Made by a program: the position numbers and the translations under genes. The notes under the pieces are model-generated. The model was not told where the DNA came from, searched no databases, and saw only the letters and a list, made by a program, of their open reading frames with translations. Positions 46,300-60,189 of a stretch of DNA of 64,000 nt are shown here, piece after piece; the first letter of the stretch is position 1, and every line of letters begins with the position of its first letter. The stretch spans positions 33,867,554 through 33,931,553 of the forward strand of contig OX485803.1 in assembly GCA_950295325.1 (NCBI GenBank), given 5' to 3'. The stretch is from Polytrichum commune (lineage: Eukaryota > Streptophyta > Polytrichopsida > Polytrichales > Polytrichaceae).

Positions 46300-47420
46300 C
46301 AAGGCATGTGGCGTGGGCACTTTCAACTCCATAAACATTTGTGACCATCTAATCAAATCGAAGATTTTTCATTGGTTAATGATTGTGCATAGCTCAAATT
46401 CTCACTTCATGTATCATAGGAGGTCATAGTGAAGATTATACTTCTCTTGAAGTGATGACATAGGCCCTCCCGATTGTGTTAAAGTTAAACCCACAATGGT
46501 TATGACATCACAAGCATATAGTGTCCAAGGGAAGGGGGGGGGGGCTGCAATGTTCTAATAGACATCATGGTGCGATAAATTTTTTTTAAGGGTCCTTTGT
46601 AATGTTTCATAGTAAAGATAATAAGAAAAACTAGGTATTGAACTTTAAGACTATATAAATTTCAATAATATTCGTTATATATAGAGAGAGTATCACATGA
46701 ATATGCTCACTACTTCATAGCCTCCCCTTAAAATACCCCGTGAACTCATGTGGTGCATATATCTACAAGGGAGGTACCTTGCCTGGTGCACATAGTCCAC
46801 TGCTTTTGGTGTCCATGATTCTAAACTACAAACTTGTCGTATACCACTCGAATATAGGTGTCCAAGTAAAAGGAATGACCAGATATGGGGTCCTTATTGT
46901 GGGCGCTTTGAACCATGTCGGTTGCTCAATTGAACTTGGAATCGTTTCATTCGGTTAGTAGTTGAGAACCACGCATGACACTATTTCAAGTTCTAAAATA
47001 AGAATGGAGGTACAAAAATCATAGGAGGCCAAAGTGAAATGTTCTCTTCTCTTTAAGCATTTGCATAGGCCCTTTGAATCATCACTGAGGGGGTTGCATG
47101 GTCTCACCACTAATCCTCTTCCACTAAGATGACGATGAAATCTATAGGAGTGGACTCAAAATCCACCATATTCATAGACTTACAAGACCACTCAATGGAA
47201 GAGAGCTACTGCAATAAAAGACCATGTAATCCTTGTAGTCAATGTTCTCGATTAAACCCTAGATGGTTATTCCTTTGTGCACATAATCCAGTCTCATCAT
47301 AACACATGTCCTTATGGTGTCCGTTCTTTTCATAGCAACGAGCCTTGCCATACATACCACTCGGATTCAAATATACTCGTGCCCAATTATAATAACCACA
47401 TATGGCTCACACACCTTAAT
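46300..47420. repeat. two adjacent foldback-family copies
   Basis: 46300-46870 and 46880-47420 both start with a (C/T)GTGGGC(A/G)CTTT module and run through TCATAGGAGG(T/C)CA.AGTGAA, CATAGGCCCT, a GTCC.T.TGGTGTCC module and CACTCG.AT.AA.ATA. A C-rich/G-rich slip lies at 46536-46545. Confidence 0.55.
47110..47205. repeat. inverted-repeat module, family E (copy 1)
   Basis: Matches 54420-54545 and 55490-55615: CTCTTCCA near one end, CCATATTCATAGA centrally, and GTGGAAG.GA near the other. The ends are inverted copies of each other. Confidence 0.5.
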
Positions 47421-47450
47421 TAGGCCGTTCAAAGACCGCAAACATGAATA

Positions 47451-47740
47451 TATGTGTGTGTGTGTGTGTTGTGTGTATCATTAACCCTAGTTAATGTGCC
47501 GTTAACCACGGTTGGGAGTGGGGGCTAAAGCCGTGCTTTAATGATGGCAGCACTTTTGCTTCCAAAAGGGAACCTAAAGACACTGCAATTGTGACCCGAA
47601 AGCCGGCAAACTTACGGAAGCAAAACAGAACACGCGGGTACAGGTCAGTCTGTTAGCATGTTCACCAATAACGTATGATAAATTTTAGTGGATTTCGGTG
47701 TCTTAACTATTCTTGTTATATATATATATATATATATATA
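47451..47740. repeat. (TG)n and (TA)n microsatellites
   Basis: (TG)n at 47451-47470 and (TA)n at 47717-47740; the sequence between is unassigned. Confidence 0.85.
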
Positions 47741-49139
47741 AGGCAAGGAATGCTTTACCCTTAAATGCCCAAGAAGCCAAAATTTGGTTGCAAGTGTTTT
47801 TCAAAGATACGTCTTTCAAGGTCTTTTTCCCTTTTTTGTCTTTTTTCCTGTTTTCTTTTTTTTTCTTCTTTTTTGCACCTTGACATAATAAGTTTTGCAC
47901 TGTCTAAAGTAAACTCTAAGATATGGACCTTGAAGTGGTTGGAACCCTTGATTTTTTCTTCGTTACAATTTTTTCAATTTTGGGAAGTAACAATGTCAAT
48001 GACATGAGTATTTTTTGTTTTTCCCACCAAATTATGCAGCTCGAATTTTTACCTAATTATATAAAAGATCAAGTGATTATGATACATCTTGGAATTTTAT
48101 TTTATTTTTGAAGGAAAATGCTTGTAAAATGATTTGGTGGAGACCAAGGATTAAAATTTCATATTCCAAATGCACGGATGTGATTTTAAATCAACTCCTT
48201 GAAACTTTCTCTTGTATGCCAACACAAAATCAAGTTTTTAATTAATATTTTATAGTACATCTTTGATTCAAGCTAAAACCCAAAGTTGCTAAGGGTTGAG
48301 TTTGGGAGGGGCATACATTACCTAGTAGCCTTGTCCATGTCAACGAACTGGAAGAAATGATTGCTAGTTGAAGTTAAAGACTTTTGGAAAATTACCAATC
48401 CTCTTAGATGAATCTTCAAAATATACCTCAAATTAATAAAGAATAATGAAAAGCCTTCGGAACACTAGGATCTTGACCAAATTATGCCCAAACATCTCCC
48501 TGGACAATGGTCTAGATCCAAGAAACCCATGGTTCAAATCACCCTTTAATCTCTAAAGGCCTTTAGCATGTTCGTATTAATTGTGTATTCTCTATTTATA
48601 CTAGATAGTATGGAATCTTCATCAACTTCTTTACAAATTACTTTATGTTCATGTGTCAAGAAGAATAAGCTCCAGACAACAAACTATCACTATCTACCAA
48701 AAAGTCACATCAACTCCGCCTTCACGTTGTATAATTTCTAAATACCACCGGGCTCCATAAATTGTTTAGGGGTTCATGGACCTTCATGTTGGACTCTAGA
48801 TTGAAGCCAAGCTTAAAGATGAGTTTTCTCACACTACATAAACTGTGATTCCTTTAGATGGGCTTGAAATTTATGAGTGTGAATTGGAAATATGTTATTC
48901 TAGTATATCATAAAATTATCTAGTGGAAGAGACCCTGTGATACTAAGGAACCACGTCTCCCGTAAAGTCAAACGAAAAATGTTTTTCTTAAGTGGGGACC
49001 ATTGAAATTTACCACGAATGTGATGCCACACCAGTGTCACTTTACTCATCCATAGTTCGGACCCGGACCCTAGTGTAGACTCCTAGGATCCTTAATTTTG
49101 TTTGTTGACCAATATGATCACTCTATTTTGGAGTTTCTT
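47741..49139. other. intergenic, no gene seen
   Basis: 48350-48540 matches PABP-like intron 1 at about 21640-21790 (GACTTTTGGAAAATTACC, CACTAGGATCTTGACC, ATTATGCCCAAACATCTC). Otherwise nothing recognised. Confidence 0.45.
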
Positions 49140-49490
49140 TGATCACTCAACCCTAGTGTAACCACCCGTAAGGTAGACATGCCTAATTTAGTTACTTAAC
49201 TTATTGAAACACCTATATTTGAGTGTTTTGAGGATATTGGATTGCATGCTCAAAATATGCTAACCATTGGGCAACCTTCTAGGTTCAATAAGTTAAACAA
49301 ATTGTTGAGGGGGGGGACCTGAATGACCATTTAATGAGCACTTTGACCACTTTGATATTGAATAAGATATTCATATAAATGGCTACAACCTCAATTAGGG
49401 TTTCCTACCCATCTCTTACTAATGTTTTTCTTTCATATCTAGGGGAAGTGGACTAGTCGGGGAAAAGTAACCATTTGAACCTTGTGACAT
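49140..49490. repeat. single arm of the foldback family
   Basis: Matches the right arm of 24372-25156: ACACCTATATTTGAGTG, GCTAACCA...CTAGGTTCAATA, a TTAATGAGCAC module, GATATTCATAT and GGGGAAGTGGACTAGTC, ending AAAGTAACCATTTGA. Confidence 0.65.
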
Positions 49491-52400
49491 GACACTGGTG
49501 TCCCATAACACGCAGGTTAAACCTTAAAGCCCGTGTCGACATAAAAAATGATCAATTAAAGATGAACGAAGCAGCGCTGAGATTAATTAACTCGACGTCT
49601 TGTAAACGCTTTGATGTTTGAAATTGGTTTTATTTGATTTCCGATCACTTACAACCACAAAACCAATCATTAAGGAGGCTCCAATTTGTTTGGAACACCG
49701 GCGTCCCGCAATAACCTTCATTTCAAGACCCGTCTACTTTAAGTAATAACCTAAAACGGAACGACTCGTGGACCGTCCGAACTCGAAAACACCGAAGCCA
49801 ATGAGGTACTAATTAACTTATGGCTCGTGATGTTGTTATTGCACCACCACCACCGTGGTTATTGCCAAAATGAAATGTATTAAGTGGGCCTCGTAGTAAC
49901 CTAGGTACTTTTGGGCTAATTAATGTGTAGAGTCGCATAATAACTTAGTAGTTATATATCCCCCCCAACACCACCGGTCCCAAGAACATTTGACACCCAC
50001 ACACTTAAATTCCCGGCTTTAATTCAACGTCGAAGTTGTGGATCCCCTCGGGCCCCTCAAAAGCAAAGCCTACTAACTACATAGCGGTGTTAGAGTATTC
50101 ACAAAGTGTAAGAAAATCAATGACTTTTATAAGTGGCGTGTACTTGCCAAATCGAGATATGAAATCAAGCATTATAAAGCATAATACAGGAATACCGGGA
50201 ACCATTCTCCCAATCAATCAAGACCCTATTCTTGTTGTTCTTGTGCCGTAGACTCAACCGTCACTAAACGGCCTTTATAAATTGGCACGGCCGTCATGTG
50301 GGGACTTGATGTACTCAAGAATATACCATATAACTATGTTGTTTTTTTGAATCTAAATAAGGTTTATTGTGAGCCGAGAATCCGAGGGAGGAATTGAGGC
50401 AAAGGGATTGACTCCAAGACCTTTAAGGTTGAGATGGGGTTTACTCCCCTCTAATTGCCTATGGTACTTGCACGTAAAATTTGAGTTCAATCCTTCAACT
50501 ATCATATTATTCAACCGTGATTTTCTTGTCGTAATTGACCTACTTCTCTAAATGGTCTAAATATCAAAATATTCTTAAGTTTATGATTGTGGTGACTATA
50601 ATTGTATGAAGACAAACGTAAATGTCAAGTCACTGCAAGGGTCGCGATTCCTTGTCACTTGAAGGGTTTGAAATCTATGAAAAAAAATTGGAAATATGCT
50701 ATTATAGTAGACCATTATAGCGAAGTATTCTTAAATTTCATTGAATATTGCAATGATTATATTTGAACAAAATTGATTGCTCATCCAAGCGGAAATTGTT
50801 TTTAACAATTTTCACGTGCTTTTATGTAGACCAATAGAGCATTTCATCTATAACCCCTTGTTTTGTCGATTAACATATTTAGTATATCCAATGAACAACT
50901 TTAGAAGGTGGATGTCTCACAACAATTGATGTACATCATCTGCTCACTATTATGTAACGTACACCAATATGCGCAATTAGGTTCCCCACACGACATTCCA
51001 GAGTATTTTAAATATTAATTACCACGATAACCAAATTCAAAATTATTGATTTCTATGTGGATTTTGGATAAGTTGTAATATGATTTAGACCCAGTGTAAT
51101 TTTGTATGGGTAAAGAGGTAACCTACCCTACATTAGTTCCAATGGTGATTAATTGATTATGATCTTGCCAATTTTTTGGGGAACTTTTAATAAGAGATCT
51201 TGAAATTCCAACAAACATTCAATTGCATTGTTTGAAACACTTAGTCTTAAGATGGCCATTCTTTTTTAAGTAAAATGTAAATTCCTTTAAAGTAAACCTA
51301 TGAAATGACAAACAAAAATCACTCGTTTCAATCAAGTGAACATAGTTCATTTGTGCAACTTGTTGCTTGAACAAAAGTCTTAAGATATACTTTTCTTGGG
51401 TTATAATCTTGAGGCATAGGAAGAGTTGAAAATCATGGAGCTATGAATGCCAAAATCCTAAAACGTTGAAACAAGGTGGTGAACCTACCCATGCCCCAAA
51501 ACAAAATTTATCCAACAACCAAGTGCCAGAACTAAGGGTAGGGCAATTGCACTTGTGAATGCAGTCCAAAGCCTATTATATGTATGTACATGTAACCAAC
51601 TAGTCACCTAGTGAATCCCATACAACTTAAGCCTATCACCTAGGCCTAGGTTAGATGTTGTAGGGTGATTTCCAATGCATCACCCAAGTGCCGAATAAGC
51701 TTAATGTTATACAACCAAGTGGGTTCGGCAAGACCCCAATTTGGTATTATACTCTTTACAATTACACTTAAATCAACTATCGCCACATGGAACATGTCTA
51801 TATAAACCCATCTCTCATAGATGGAGGGGTTCTAGTAAGAATAAATCTTCTACATGTTGAGGGCCGATTCATTTTCACTAGACCCACTACAGTAATTTGG
51901 GGTCTACAATGCTATTTCCAAAGTCAAATGATTTTTTTTTTAAGGTTTGATGCGATTCAACTTCCAAGTGGATGAGCCTACCACAAATGCTTCATTTTAA
52001 AAAAAAACCTTTAATTGGGTTTAAAGCATGACTTGGACCTCTCATACATACAATATTTTGGCATTGGACAATGTGAATATAGATTGTAATAAGATTGTTT
52101 GGTAGATAATGATGGTTTTTTGTTCTCTTGAAAGGCTATTCTTCTTGACACCCACTTAAAATAATTTATAAAGAGTTTGATGAAGAAATCATGCCATCTA
52201 GTATATAAAAAGAATATACAATTAGTGTGAACATGCTTTAAAAAGGTTAGGTACCTAACCCCTAAAAGCCAAAGTGAACCTCACCTAAGAGTTTTCAATC
52301 CAATACAATATCCTAATAGAGAAATGCATACCTCTAATGGTAAAAATGATTGTACGGTTGACATCATTGTGAATTCCAGGTTATTCACACAAAATGTCAA

Positions 52401-52795
52401 TTGTGCACGGTTCAAAATCAAAATATCATTAGCTAGTATGGTTGGGCAAAGGTGATTGCATGCACGAAGAGCACACATATGCGTTGTTATCTTCTGATTG
52501 TGGACATGAGAACAATTGAAAGCATGTGAGAACAATCCTAGCTTTGCAAAGCTTCCATCCGTACATTCATATCTATCGTAAGTGGTGTTGATTTTCTTTT
52601 GTAAGCTTTTGAATACAAATGAATTGTTTTAGACCATTTTGGGGTGATTTTCCTTCCACCTTTATGTACTAAATTATTATCATATGAATGTTGAATTGGC
52701 GGTGGGCCTACTACGGATAGAGAGAGAATTATCACATACAAGCGTACCTTGCATCCAACTAACATAAAAACTTTACCACCACATAACATTACTAA
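49491..52795. other. intergenic, no gene seen
   Basis: No recognisable domain in any frame. A plus-strand open frame at 50036-50251 is the longest here but matches nothing I know. Confidence 0.45.
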
Positions 52796-53367
52796 GGGTG
52801 AGTTTCCATGTAGACCGCTTGGCCACCATATTCTAGATAATAGTGGGTCAGAGGTTTTCGCATGTAGTAAAACACAAGCCGCTATCTAACCACAATTTAG
52901 GGGTCCACTAGAATGTGCAAGGCTGTGGACACATGCCCCTAAACTTCCACGCGCCCAATAAAGTATCTTTAACTTACAAGTGCCAATCACCGAAGGATGA
53001 AGACTAGTTGACGATTCAAGAGAACCAATGTTGGTCGAGGGATGAAAATTGTCATGGATGATTGAAATTTGGATGAAAAATCACTTGGTAAGTGACAATA
53101 TTTGCAACACAATAAATCCATAATCCCCCCCAAAAAATTTCATGGAATGACAAATAATGTCGGGTTAACATTTGGTGTTGGGGACACTACACCGCAATTC
53201 ACAATTAGTATTGAGAAAGACACTTAGAATCGGTGACACCAAATAGCATGTTTAGTGCAGTTGCCGCATACGAACCCTACCCCACCAAAGTCCCTCTACA
53301 TTCGAGCGGGTTTGTCCTTATTCACACTAGAATCTAGTGGGCGAGCGGCCTACATGGAAACTCACCC
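52796..53367. mobile_element. Tourist-like (PIF/Harbinger-type) MITE with TAA target duplication
   Basis: 572 bp with ~35 bp inverted termini: left GGGTGAGTTTCCATGTAGAC, right complement GGGTGAGTTTCCATGTAGGC, both continuing CGCT.G.CCA. Flanked by TAA on each side (52793-52795 and 53368-53370), the 3 bp duplication typical of PIF/Harbinger elements. No transposase inside. Its interior at 53040-53270 matches 56470-56662, suggesting a second element nested within it. Confidence 0.8.
53040..53270. repeat. family C-like MITE body nested in the Tourist-like element
   Basis: Matches 56470-56662 in order: TTGGATGAAA, TAAGTGACAA, CAACA, a GGAA(T/C)GACAAATAATG word, ACATTTGGTGTTG / ACATTTAGTGTTG, and a CACTAAAT-like terminus. 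Confidence 0.6.
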
Positions 53368-53370
53368 TAA

Positions 53371-54395
53371 ACAATGTGCATTCCTCCCGTGGGCCCTAAG
53401 AGTCTAACCACAAGCTGCACAAAACTTGCGTCGGGAGACTCTCATATTGAAGTTGAACTCCAAGCACCCCGAGATTATATTCCTAGGACCCACACTTGCT
53501 TAGTAACATTAAACAATAAGTTTATGGACGATTCATCTTTAATGAATCAAACTACACACCACACTCAAGCGAAACCCGGTGTCAAGTCAACCCAATACTT
53601 TAAATAAATCCAAATTCAAAACCCCCATAGGGTACATACTATTTCGGGGCTTTTGTGTTGGATGAATGCAATAAATCCCTTCCTCTCTCTCTTTCTCTCT
53701 CTCTCTCTAACTCTAAGCTTAGCTTCATTACTTTAGGGCAAGGGACGGGAGGTTACAAAACCCTTGGAAGTTTGTGAGCCTTGGCTTTACTTCGCTATGA
53801 TTGAGGCAATCATGCGTTTGGCTGACTGACTGGGTCCCCTTCCCCTTGCCTTCATTATTTATGAGTTCCCGGTGCTTCAAAATTTTAAGAATCGCGTCGG
53901 GGCCCGCGAAGTGGTGGTGGGGCCCGCCGGTGTCCCTCCGGACTAAAGGCTCGTGGTACTACTACTACGACATGTGTTTCCCAGTTTGGCCAGAATTGGC
54001 AGGCGCATGGGCTCTAAAAGTGGAAATGGGAATACTTTGCCACTAATTATATTCTCTTTTCGGACGACAATAAGTGAAATTATCACCCAATTGGGCCCCA
54101 CTAGGGTTAAGCACCCGGACCCCACCATCTCCCAATGCCGCCAAATTTAGCCTCGTCGGCCGCCACCAAATCCCTCCCCATATGCATTTTTATGGCACGC
54201 GGGAGGCTTGTGTGGGAGCCGCTTGGCTTAGGATGTGGCCACACTAAACATTCGGGTTAGTGTAGTCCACACTATTCATCATCAACTCACGTTGGTCGTC
54301 TTGCAATCACGGGGTGGTAGTTAAAGAGGGTCAAAATGAACACTCTGATTGCCTAGCACGTCCATTTTGATGTCATGTTGAATTATGTGTTTAGT
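53371..54395. other. intergenic, no gene seen
   Basis: (CT)n near 53684-53708. GC content rises at 53760-54240 but no coding pattern is visible. Confidence 0.45.
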
Positions 54396-54399
54396 GTAC

Positions 54400-55620
54400 A
54401 CTACGGGAGTCGTGGTTCCATACCACTTGCTTTCCTCATGTTGAGTGGTTTTTATCATCCGCTACGATAGTAGAGATCCGATCCATATTCATAGATTTCA
54501 AACTAGTTTAGTGGAAGGGAATCAATGGTCAGGAACTGTAATATACGTAGTAGTAGCGACATTGAATATGGTGTATAATGTGGGTGATCGTTTGATGTTA
54601 CCTTGTATTTCAATTAAGCTCGTATCCAACATCTACCTCGTACAATGAGTTGCAAACATAACAATATGTTTGTTTACATGTGGCAAACTGTTGTGTTACA
54701 CCCGAGCCCAACATATGTTGGGCAAGTGGGCGCACACAAATGCCATATTAAGCATGTAAGAACCTTGAAATGGGCTCCAGTATTTAAACACATTACAACT
54801 CATGGACCGAGGATCAAGCATGGGGAACTCCAATTCGTAATTTCTCACCGGGATTCCCCCCTCCCCCCCCCATTCAAACATGCTAGCAAAACACATTCTT
54901 CTCCTTGTTGGTCCAACATTCATAATGGTCTATGGAATTGGAAGTGCCCCCAATAACCACACACACATTACTTGGGATGAACGTAGAGACCAAGAAAAAG
55001 AGAAAGAAAAGATGGTACATTATAGGAGGGTATCTAGAATGTTCTAGATACGAGGTTGGTGAATATTCAGTATTGGACAATGCATTCAATCTCTAAAGGT
55101 GTTTTTGTACTTTTATGGACATGGTGGGTTACGATTGATTTCTAGCTCCTAGATCAATGGGAAATAAAAAAGGAACAAAATAAACTAAGTATAAATGAAC
55201 TTGAATGGACACAAATGGAATCAAATGAACATATGTCTTGAGGAGTAGGTGTGCTCATCACAATTGACGTGGGTTCATGATTTTTTGACATACATTGCAC
55301 CCTCTAAGTAGTTCAAAACAAATACATATACATGTCAAGAATTCGACTCCAACTACACTTGACTTAAATTACTTTTATGATGGACACATGCTCTTGAGAT
55401 AATTTGGAGTGCATGAAATTTAGGAGGAAACGATTTTGAACTTGTTGGTTTTGGCATTACTATGGGAATCATGGTTCCATATTACCGATTCTCTTCCATT
55501 GGATGATTTTATGACCTACAATAATAGTAGACTTTCTACCATGTTCATTGATCTCAAACTTATCTAGTGGAAGAGAATGAATGGTAAGAAATTGCAATTC
55601 ACGCGTCAACATTCAACACA
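54400..55620. repeat. family E modules (copies 2 and 3) and spacer
   Basis: 54400-54545 and 55460-55615 align: CATGGTTCCATA, TTCTCTTCCATTGG, GATAGTAGA / ATAATAGTAGA, TTCATTGATCTCAAACTTAT and CTAGTGGAAGAGAATGAATG. In each copy the CTCTTCCA and TGGAAGAG ends form an inverted repeat. The palindrome CCCAACATATGTTGGG lies at 54708-54723. Confidence 0.6.
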
Positions 55621-56279
55621 ATAGTCATCGCACATCTAGGCATAGGGTAATGTAGTTGTATCTATATTACATGGCTCACCACTCGTTGGACAAGTTTGGT
55701 GTTGATGGAAATATCTCAAGAGACATGTAATATGAGTTGCTCTCATAATTTTAAAACTTATGGTGCAAAATCAATCAAAAGTCTAAATTTGTATGCTTTG
55801 TTGGGGTAAGTCATTGGGTCCTATAAATATTCATAAGTAAAATTGGAATGACCAATGATAGGAGGTAAAATGGATTGGGAGGGGCTAGGAGGCAAAGAAG
55901 GTTGGAGCAACACTTTCATTGGATTTTCATTGCTTATGGCCTTTGAGAAATAGCATATTGTATCTCATGGCCATTTGTTTTTTTAACTAACACCACAAGT
56001 CTTTGTGTTAACTTGTAGTTGCATGTGTGCATGTGTGTTTATACATTTCTTTATGTGCTTTATTCACTTCTTACTTGCCTCCACACTTTCCGTGGAATAC
56101 ACATGTAGTCGTGGTCTTTGGAACTAAATAGAGGTTAAATGACCACGAGATATACGATTGGCAAGGCAAGACCCACACAAGGCATAAGCTAAAGAAGAGA
56201 GCCCACACAAGGGAAAATTGTAGATGTTGATTTTAGGTTGAAAGTTAGTTTTTGGGGTAGATGTAGTACCTTAGTATCA

Positions 56280-56662
56280 CACTAAACATTGTGTTATAGT
56301 GTCATATGGTATTTTATGTCACCGGGGTAAATTTTCTAGTGACACTTCTTTTGAATAAGTTTACAAGCATCGTCGTTCCGACGTACTTCTAGTTCATCCA
56401 AGCAAGTGTCAATCCATGAAACAAAGTGTGGTATATCATGTAACCCAACAATTATGTAATAGAGTATTGTTATGGATAATTGTAACTTGGATGAAACACT
56501 CACATATTAAGTGACAAATTTCACAACATTGTATATCTATAATGTCCAAACTTCTTTTTACAAGGAACGACAAATAATGCTAGATGTACATTTAGTGTTG
56601 ACGACATTACACGAGCGGTTCACAAATAATATCGAGGGCACTAAATACAATATCATTTAGAG
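56280..56662 (+). mobile_element. MITE, family C (longest copy)
   Basis: Left end CACTAAACATTGTGTTATAG then GTCATATGGTATTTTATGTC; right-end complement CTCTAAATGATATTGTATTT. TA follows the right end; the left TA is offset by a few bases. About 383 bp. Confidence 0.6.
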
Positions 56663-58065
56663 TAGAGGCACCCATTAAACGATCTCTTAAGAGGTGCTTA
56701 ACAAATTATGCACAAAATTTGGAGAAGTATAAGGGCGGTCCAATATTGTCCCATGTAGGAAGATAGCACCCAGGATGACTACCTCGGGGGGGTAGTCATT
56801 GGTTGGAGTAGCAATATACGTGCGAACAAATGATAGGGTATTTGAAAAACATGGGGGCAAAATTTATAATTGGACTTAAGAGTAATATAGGGTATCAAAA
56901 ATGGCACTGGACATCTTTAAAGTACTATAGGGTATGGAATAGGTAATTTGGAATTATAAGTAATGCAAGCCATTTTTATATTAACCCAAAGTATAAATTT
57001 ACATAATGATAGCATGTGAAAAAAAGAAGAGAAAATAGTGGTTGTTCGCACCTATATCCTTAGCTTTTTAACACACTGCCCCCCCCCCCCCCGAGATGAC
57101 TACCAAGAAAAAACTAGCAATTTCATTCCTTAAATTGAAATTGAAGTGAGTTTTTGAAGCCAAAAGTTGGGCGAACAGATCACCTGTGTCTCGAGTATGT
57201 TAGAACCGCTCGTTTTGGGACAAATTCCTCCTCACTTTAACATTGAAAACTAGGGACATGTGTCATGACATTATTGATTCCGGCCTTGATTAAAATGCTG
57301 GTACCGTATGGATGCTCGATGAGGTCGTGATCGGGAATAGGTGGTTCGACTATAGTGTGGTTATCGGTGGAGCCACGAGTGGCCGTTGAGCTGCAATAAT
57401 GATGGAGAGACCACTTGATGATGGGGTCATGATTTCCAATATATATATATTTTTCCCTTAAAATTCAATAAAATTGTGCATTGGAATTGCTCCTGTAGTG
57501 CACGGTTTGTATGATGGGCTCGTCATTTTCCTCCTCCTTTGTGGGCCTACGAGGCTCTCGTGTATTTGAACACCCCCCTCGGCGTAGGCTTTATGCCTCG
57601 GGTCTTTAAGATGGAATACCATGCTAAGTGCTACACAAAACATGGTAATTACTTTGGGCCACACTAATTTGGCAAAAGGAAAACATTGTGGGTGTCACAC
57701 TACAACATTTATGGTGTTAGTGTCACGCACTGTTTGGAACTACGCAGTGCTTTAACTTCTAATTATGTAACCAATATTAAATAGGTTGTATGGACAATAT
57801 GCAACATACATGACTTTACTTGATAAAAGCTTACATTTTCAAATAAAATTGACAACACTGCATAACTTTGAATATTGAGTGGCATCATATACCATAAATA
57901 ATGTAGTGCATGAAAAGGTATGCATTAAAAGTTGTAACTTGGTTTTAGGAAAAATGCACATGTTCATGTTTCCATACTCATATTCAATATCATTATAGTC
58001 TTGTGCTATCATTTCTACCCAATTTCATCTAGTGTTGAGAGGCATGATTGCTTATTGGGAATTAG
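56663..58065. other. intergenic, no gene seen
   Basis: 57205-57365 is the inverted partner of 31430-31570. Poly(C) at 57077-57092. No credible coding frame. Confidence 0.45.
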
Positions 58066-58440
58066 GTACACTCTTTCACACTTATTAATGCGGCTCACTC
58101 TATTTTTTATACACCACAAATTCTTTGGTCAATGTAATGTTTCTTGACCAGCGCCATTTGAGAGCCCACATTATCATGTGTTCAAATTTAGGGATTTGAA
58201 TTCAATGGTTTTTTTTTTCTTTGCGGGGGGGGGGGGGGTCAAATTATGAAATATTGCAGGTGGAAACATAATATCATTTAACACTAAAACCATAAATGTT
58301 TTGTTTTCATTTTAGAGTTAGATATTCAACTTTTCTTAAATTTTTAGCCACCTTGATTTTCAGCCCACACAACAAATATAGTGGGCCACATGTATTTCTA
58401 CATGCACTAATTTTGAGTCCACAATGATTTTGTGTAAATG
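58066..58440. mobile_element. MITE, family D (copy 2)
   Basis: Matches 29389-29715 in reverse: TACACTCTTTCACACTTATT, GAGAGCCCACATTATCATGT, a TTTAGCCACCTTGATTTTCA module and GCCCACACAACAAATATAGT. A G15-type run at 58225-58239 sits inside. Confidence 0.6.
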
Positions 58441-59339
58441 GTGTCATGGTGATTATGGTGATTATGGCAATTGCGGACATGCCCTCCTCATTACACCGCC
58501 ATCCAACCCATCCATGCCATGTGGCCTCATAGGATTTGACTATAATGAATTGGAGTGGGCTATAGCTAGTCCGATATGCACCCTAGCTCACCGTGGACTC
58601 ACTAGGGTGCACAATGAGTCATCCATGACATGTTCCATAGTACATAAAAAATGTAGTTTGAAGTCTAATGTTACATCTCTGTTAAATAGTGGGGACTTAA
58701 ATATAAATATATATGTAAAACAAATGAAGTTGAGACCACATCGATTTTCAAATCCCCTAAAACTACAATGCAAATGTACAAATAGTGTCATATCAACATA
58801 ATCACAAGTGACATTATGAGTTTCACGGTCTTCATGATCCACATATCAATGAACATGTAACCAAGACAAGTGGCATGATAATATTGCACACCAATGACAA
58901 TGGCGAGACCATGTAACACATAAGTACAAAACTATTTATAACGTTGAATGGCTTCAAACTACATGCTATTCAAAATACCAATGATGCCCATTACGTATAA
59001 GTTTTTGAATACTAAATACCACACCTCCTAAGCACAAATGTATGACCTTTCCAATACTAAAATTATTGTGCACACATGAGAACTTCCATGTCACGAGAAC
59101 GTGGCATATAATTTCCCCTTCTTATGTGTGATGGTATAATATAACAATTTTCTGCCATAACTATGATAGACCCTCGTTACCTTATGTTTCTCCTCAAGCC
59201 CTTCTCGTGATTCATCTCTCTCTGCTCTCATCGTCAATAAATTTTTTTAAAACCTCTTTGGAAAAGGGTTAGGATTTGTCAAAAAAAATCCTTAATGACA
59301 TCACCTAGTGCCGTCAACAATGTTTGTATATCATGACTA

Positions 59340-59562
59340 CGCTAAATATTTTATTTAGTGTCACTTACTATTTGGAATGATGTAATAATATTATTTTTTA
59401 ATTGTACATCCAATTTTTATCATAAAAATGTCAATTAAATTGGTTTTTTTGGACATTATAGAACATTCACATATTTATTTGGGAGAAAATTACATTAATA
59501 GTAAAAGAATATGGGAATGTGAAACTCCAAATAGTAAGACACACTAAATATCATATTTAGTG
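59340..59562. mobile_element. TA-flanked MITE, family B (copy 2)
   Basis: 223 bp, TA on both sides. Left CGCTAAATATTTTATTTAGT then GTCACTTACTATTTGGA; right complement CACTAAATATGATATTTAGT then GTGTCTTACTATTTGGA. Same family as the intron 3 copy at 22947. Confidence 0.85.
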
Positions 59563-60189
59563 TAGTTTCCCATCAATGAAGTGGTTTCATGAGGATTACC
59601 GTTGTATTCCACTTTCTAAAGCATGATTAATTTGATCATTTGAAGCCCAATGTGGCTATTGGTCTAAATGGATCATGCTCAATGGTATTTCAATGGGTGC
59701 TTGAGTTCCAAATTTCCAAAAAAATGGGCTCTACTCGAAAGCAAATGAGGACCAGGTGCCACACATGCTAACCACCTACAAGGCCGGTGGTTGGGGGTGG
59801 CAGCTAGCCCGTGTCAAGCTAAACTGTAGATGCTAAAAATATATGGGTCTTAGGACACATGAATAAATGACCCAAATTATGGGCCTTTTAGAGACACCAT
59901 CACCAACTAATTAATATCATGCATATGAAGACACGAAGCATTTCTTCAATTTGAGAGAGAGCCCGTGGATTCTCTTTGGACATAGAATGTTAAATGAGGG
60001 ATGTCCATTCATCCTAGAATGAATATCTAGAAGAGCCATCATCGTCAGTATTATTATTATCATTATTCTTGACCAATATTTTTGGTCAAATGATAGAAGT
60101 GGAGGGCCATGGAAGGCCATTGGTTGATAGTAGGAAGAGGGAGTCGTTTGTTTCTAGAATAAGAACTCACTTCAATATGCAGTGACTTT

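Noticed and set aside
50036-50251. 71-residue plus-strand open frame
   Set aside because: No domain or splice context; retained only as part of the intergenic note.
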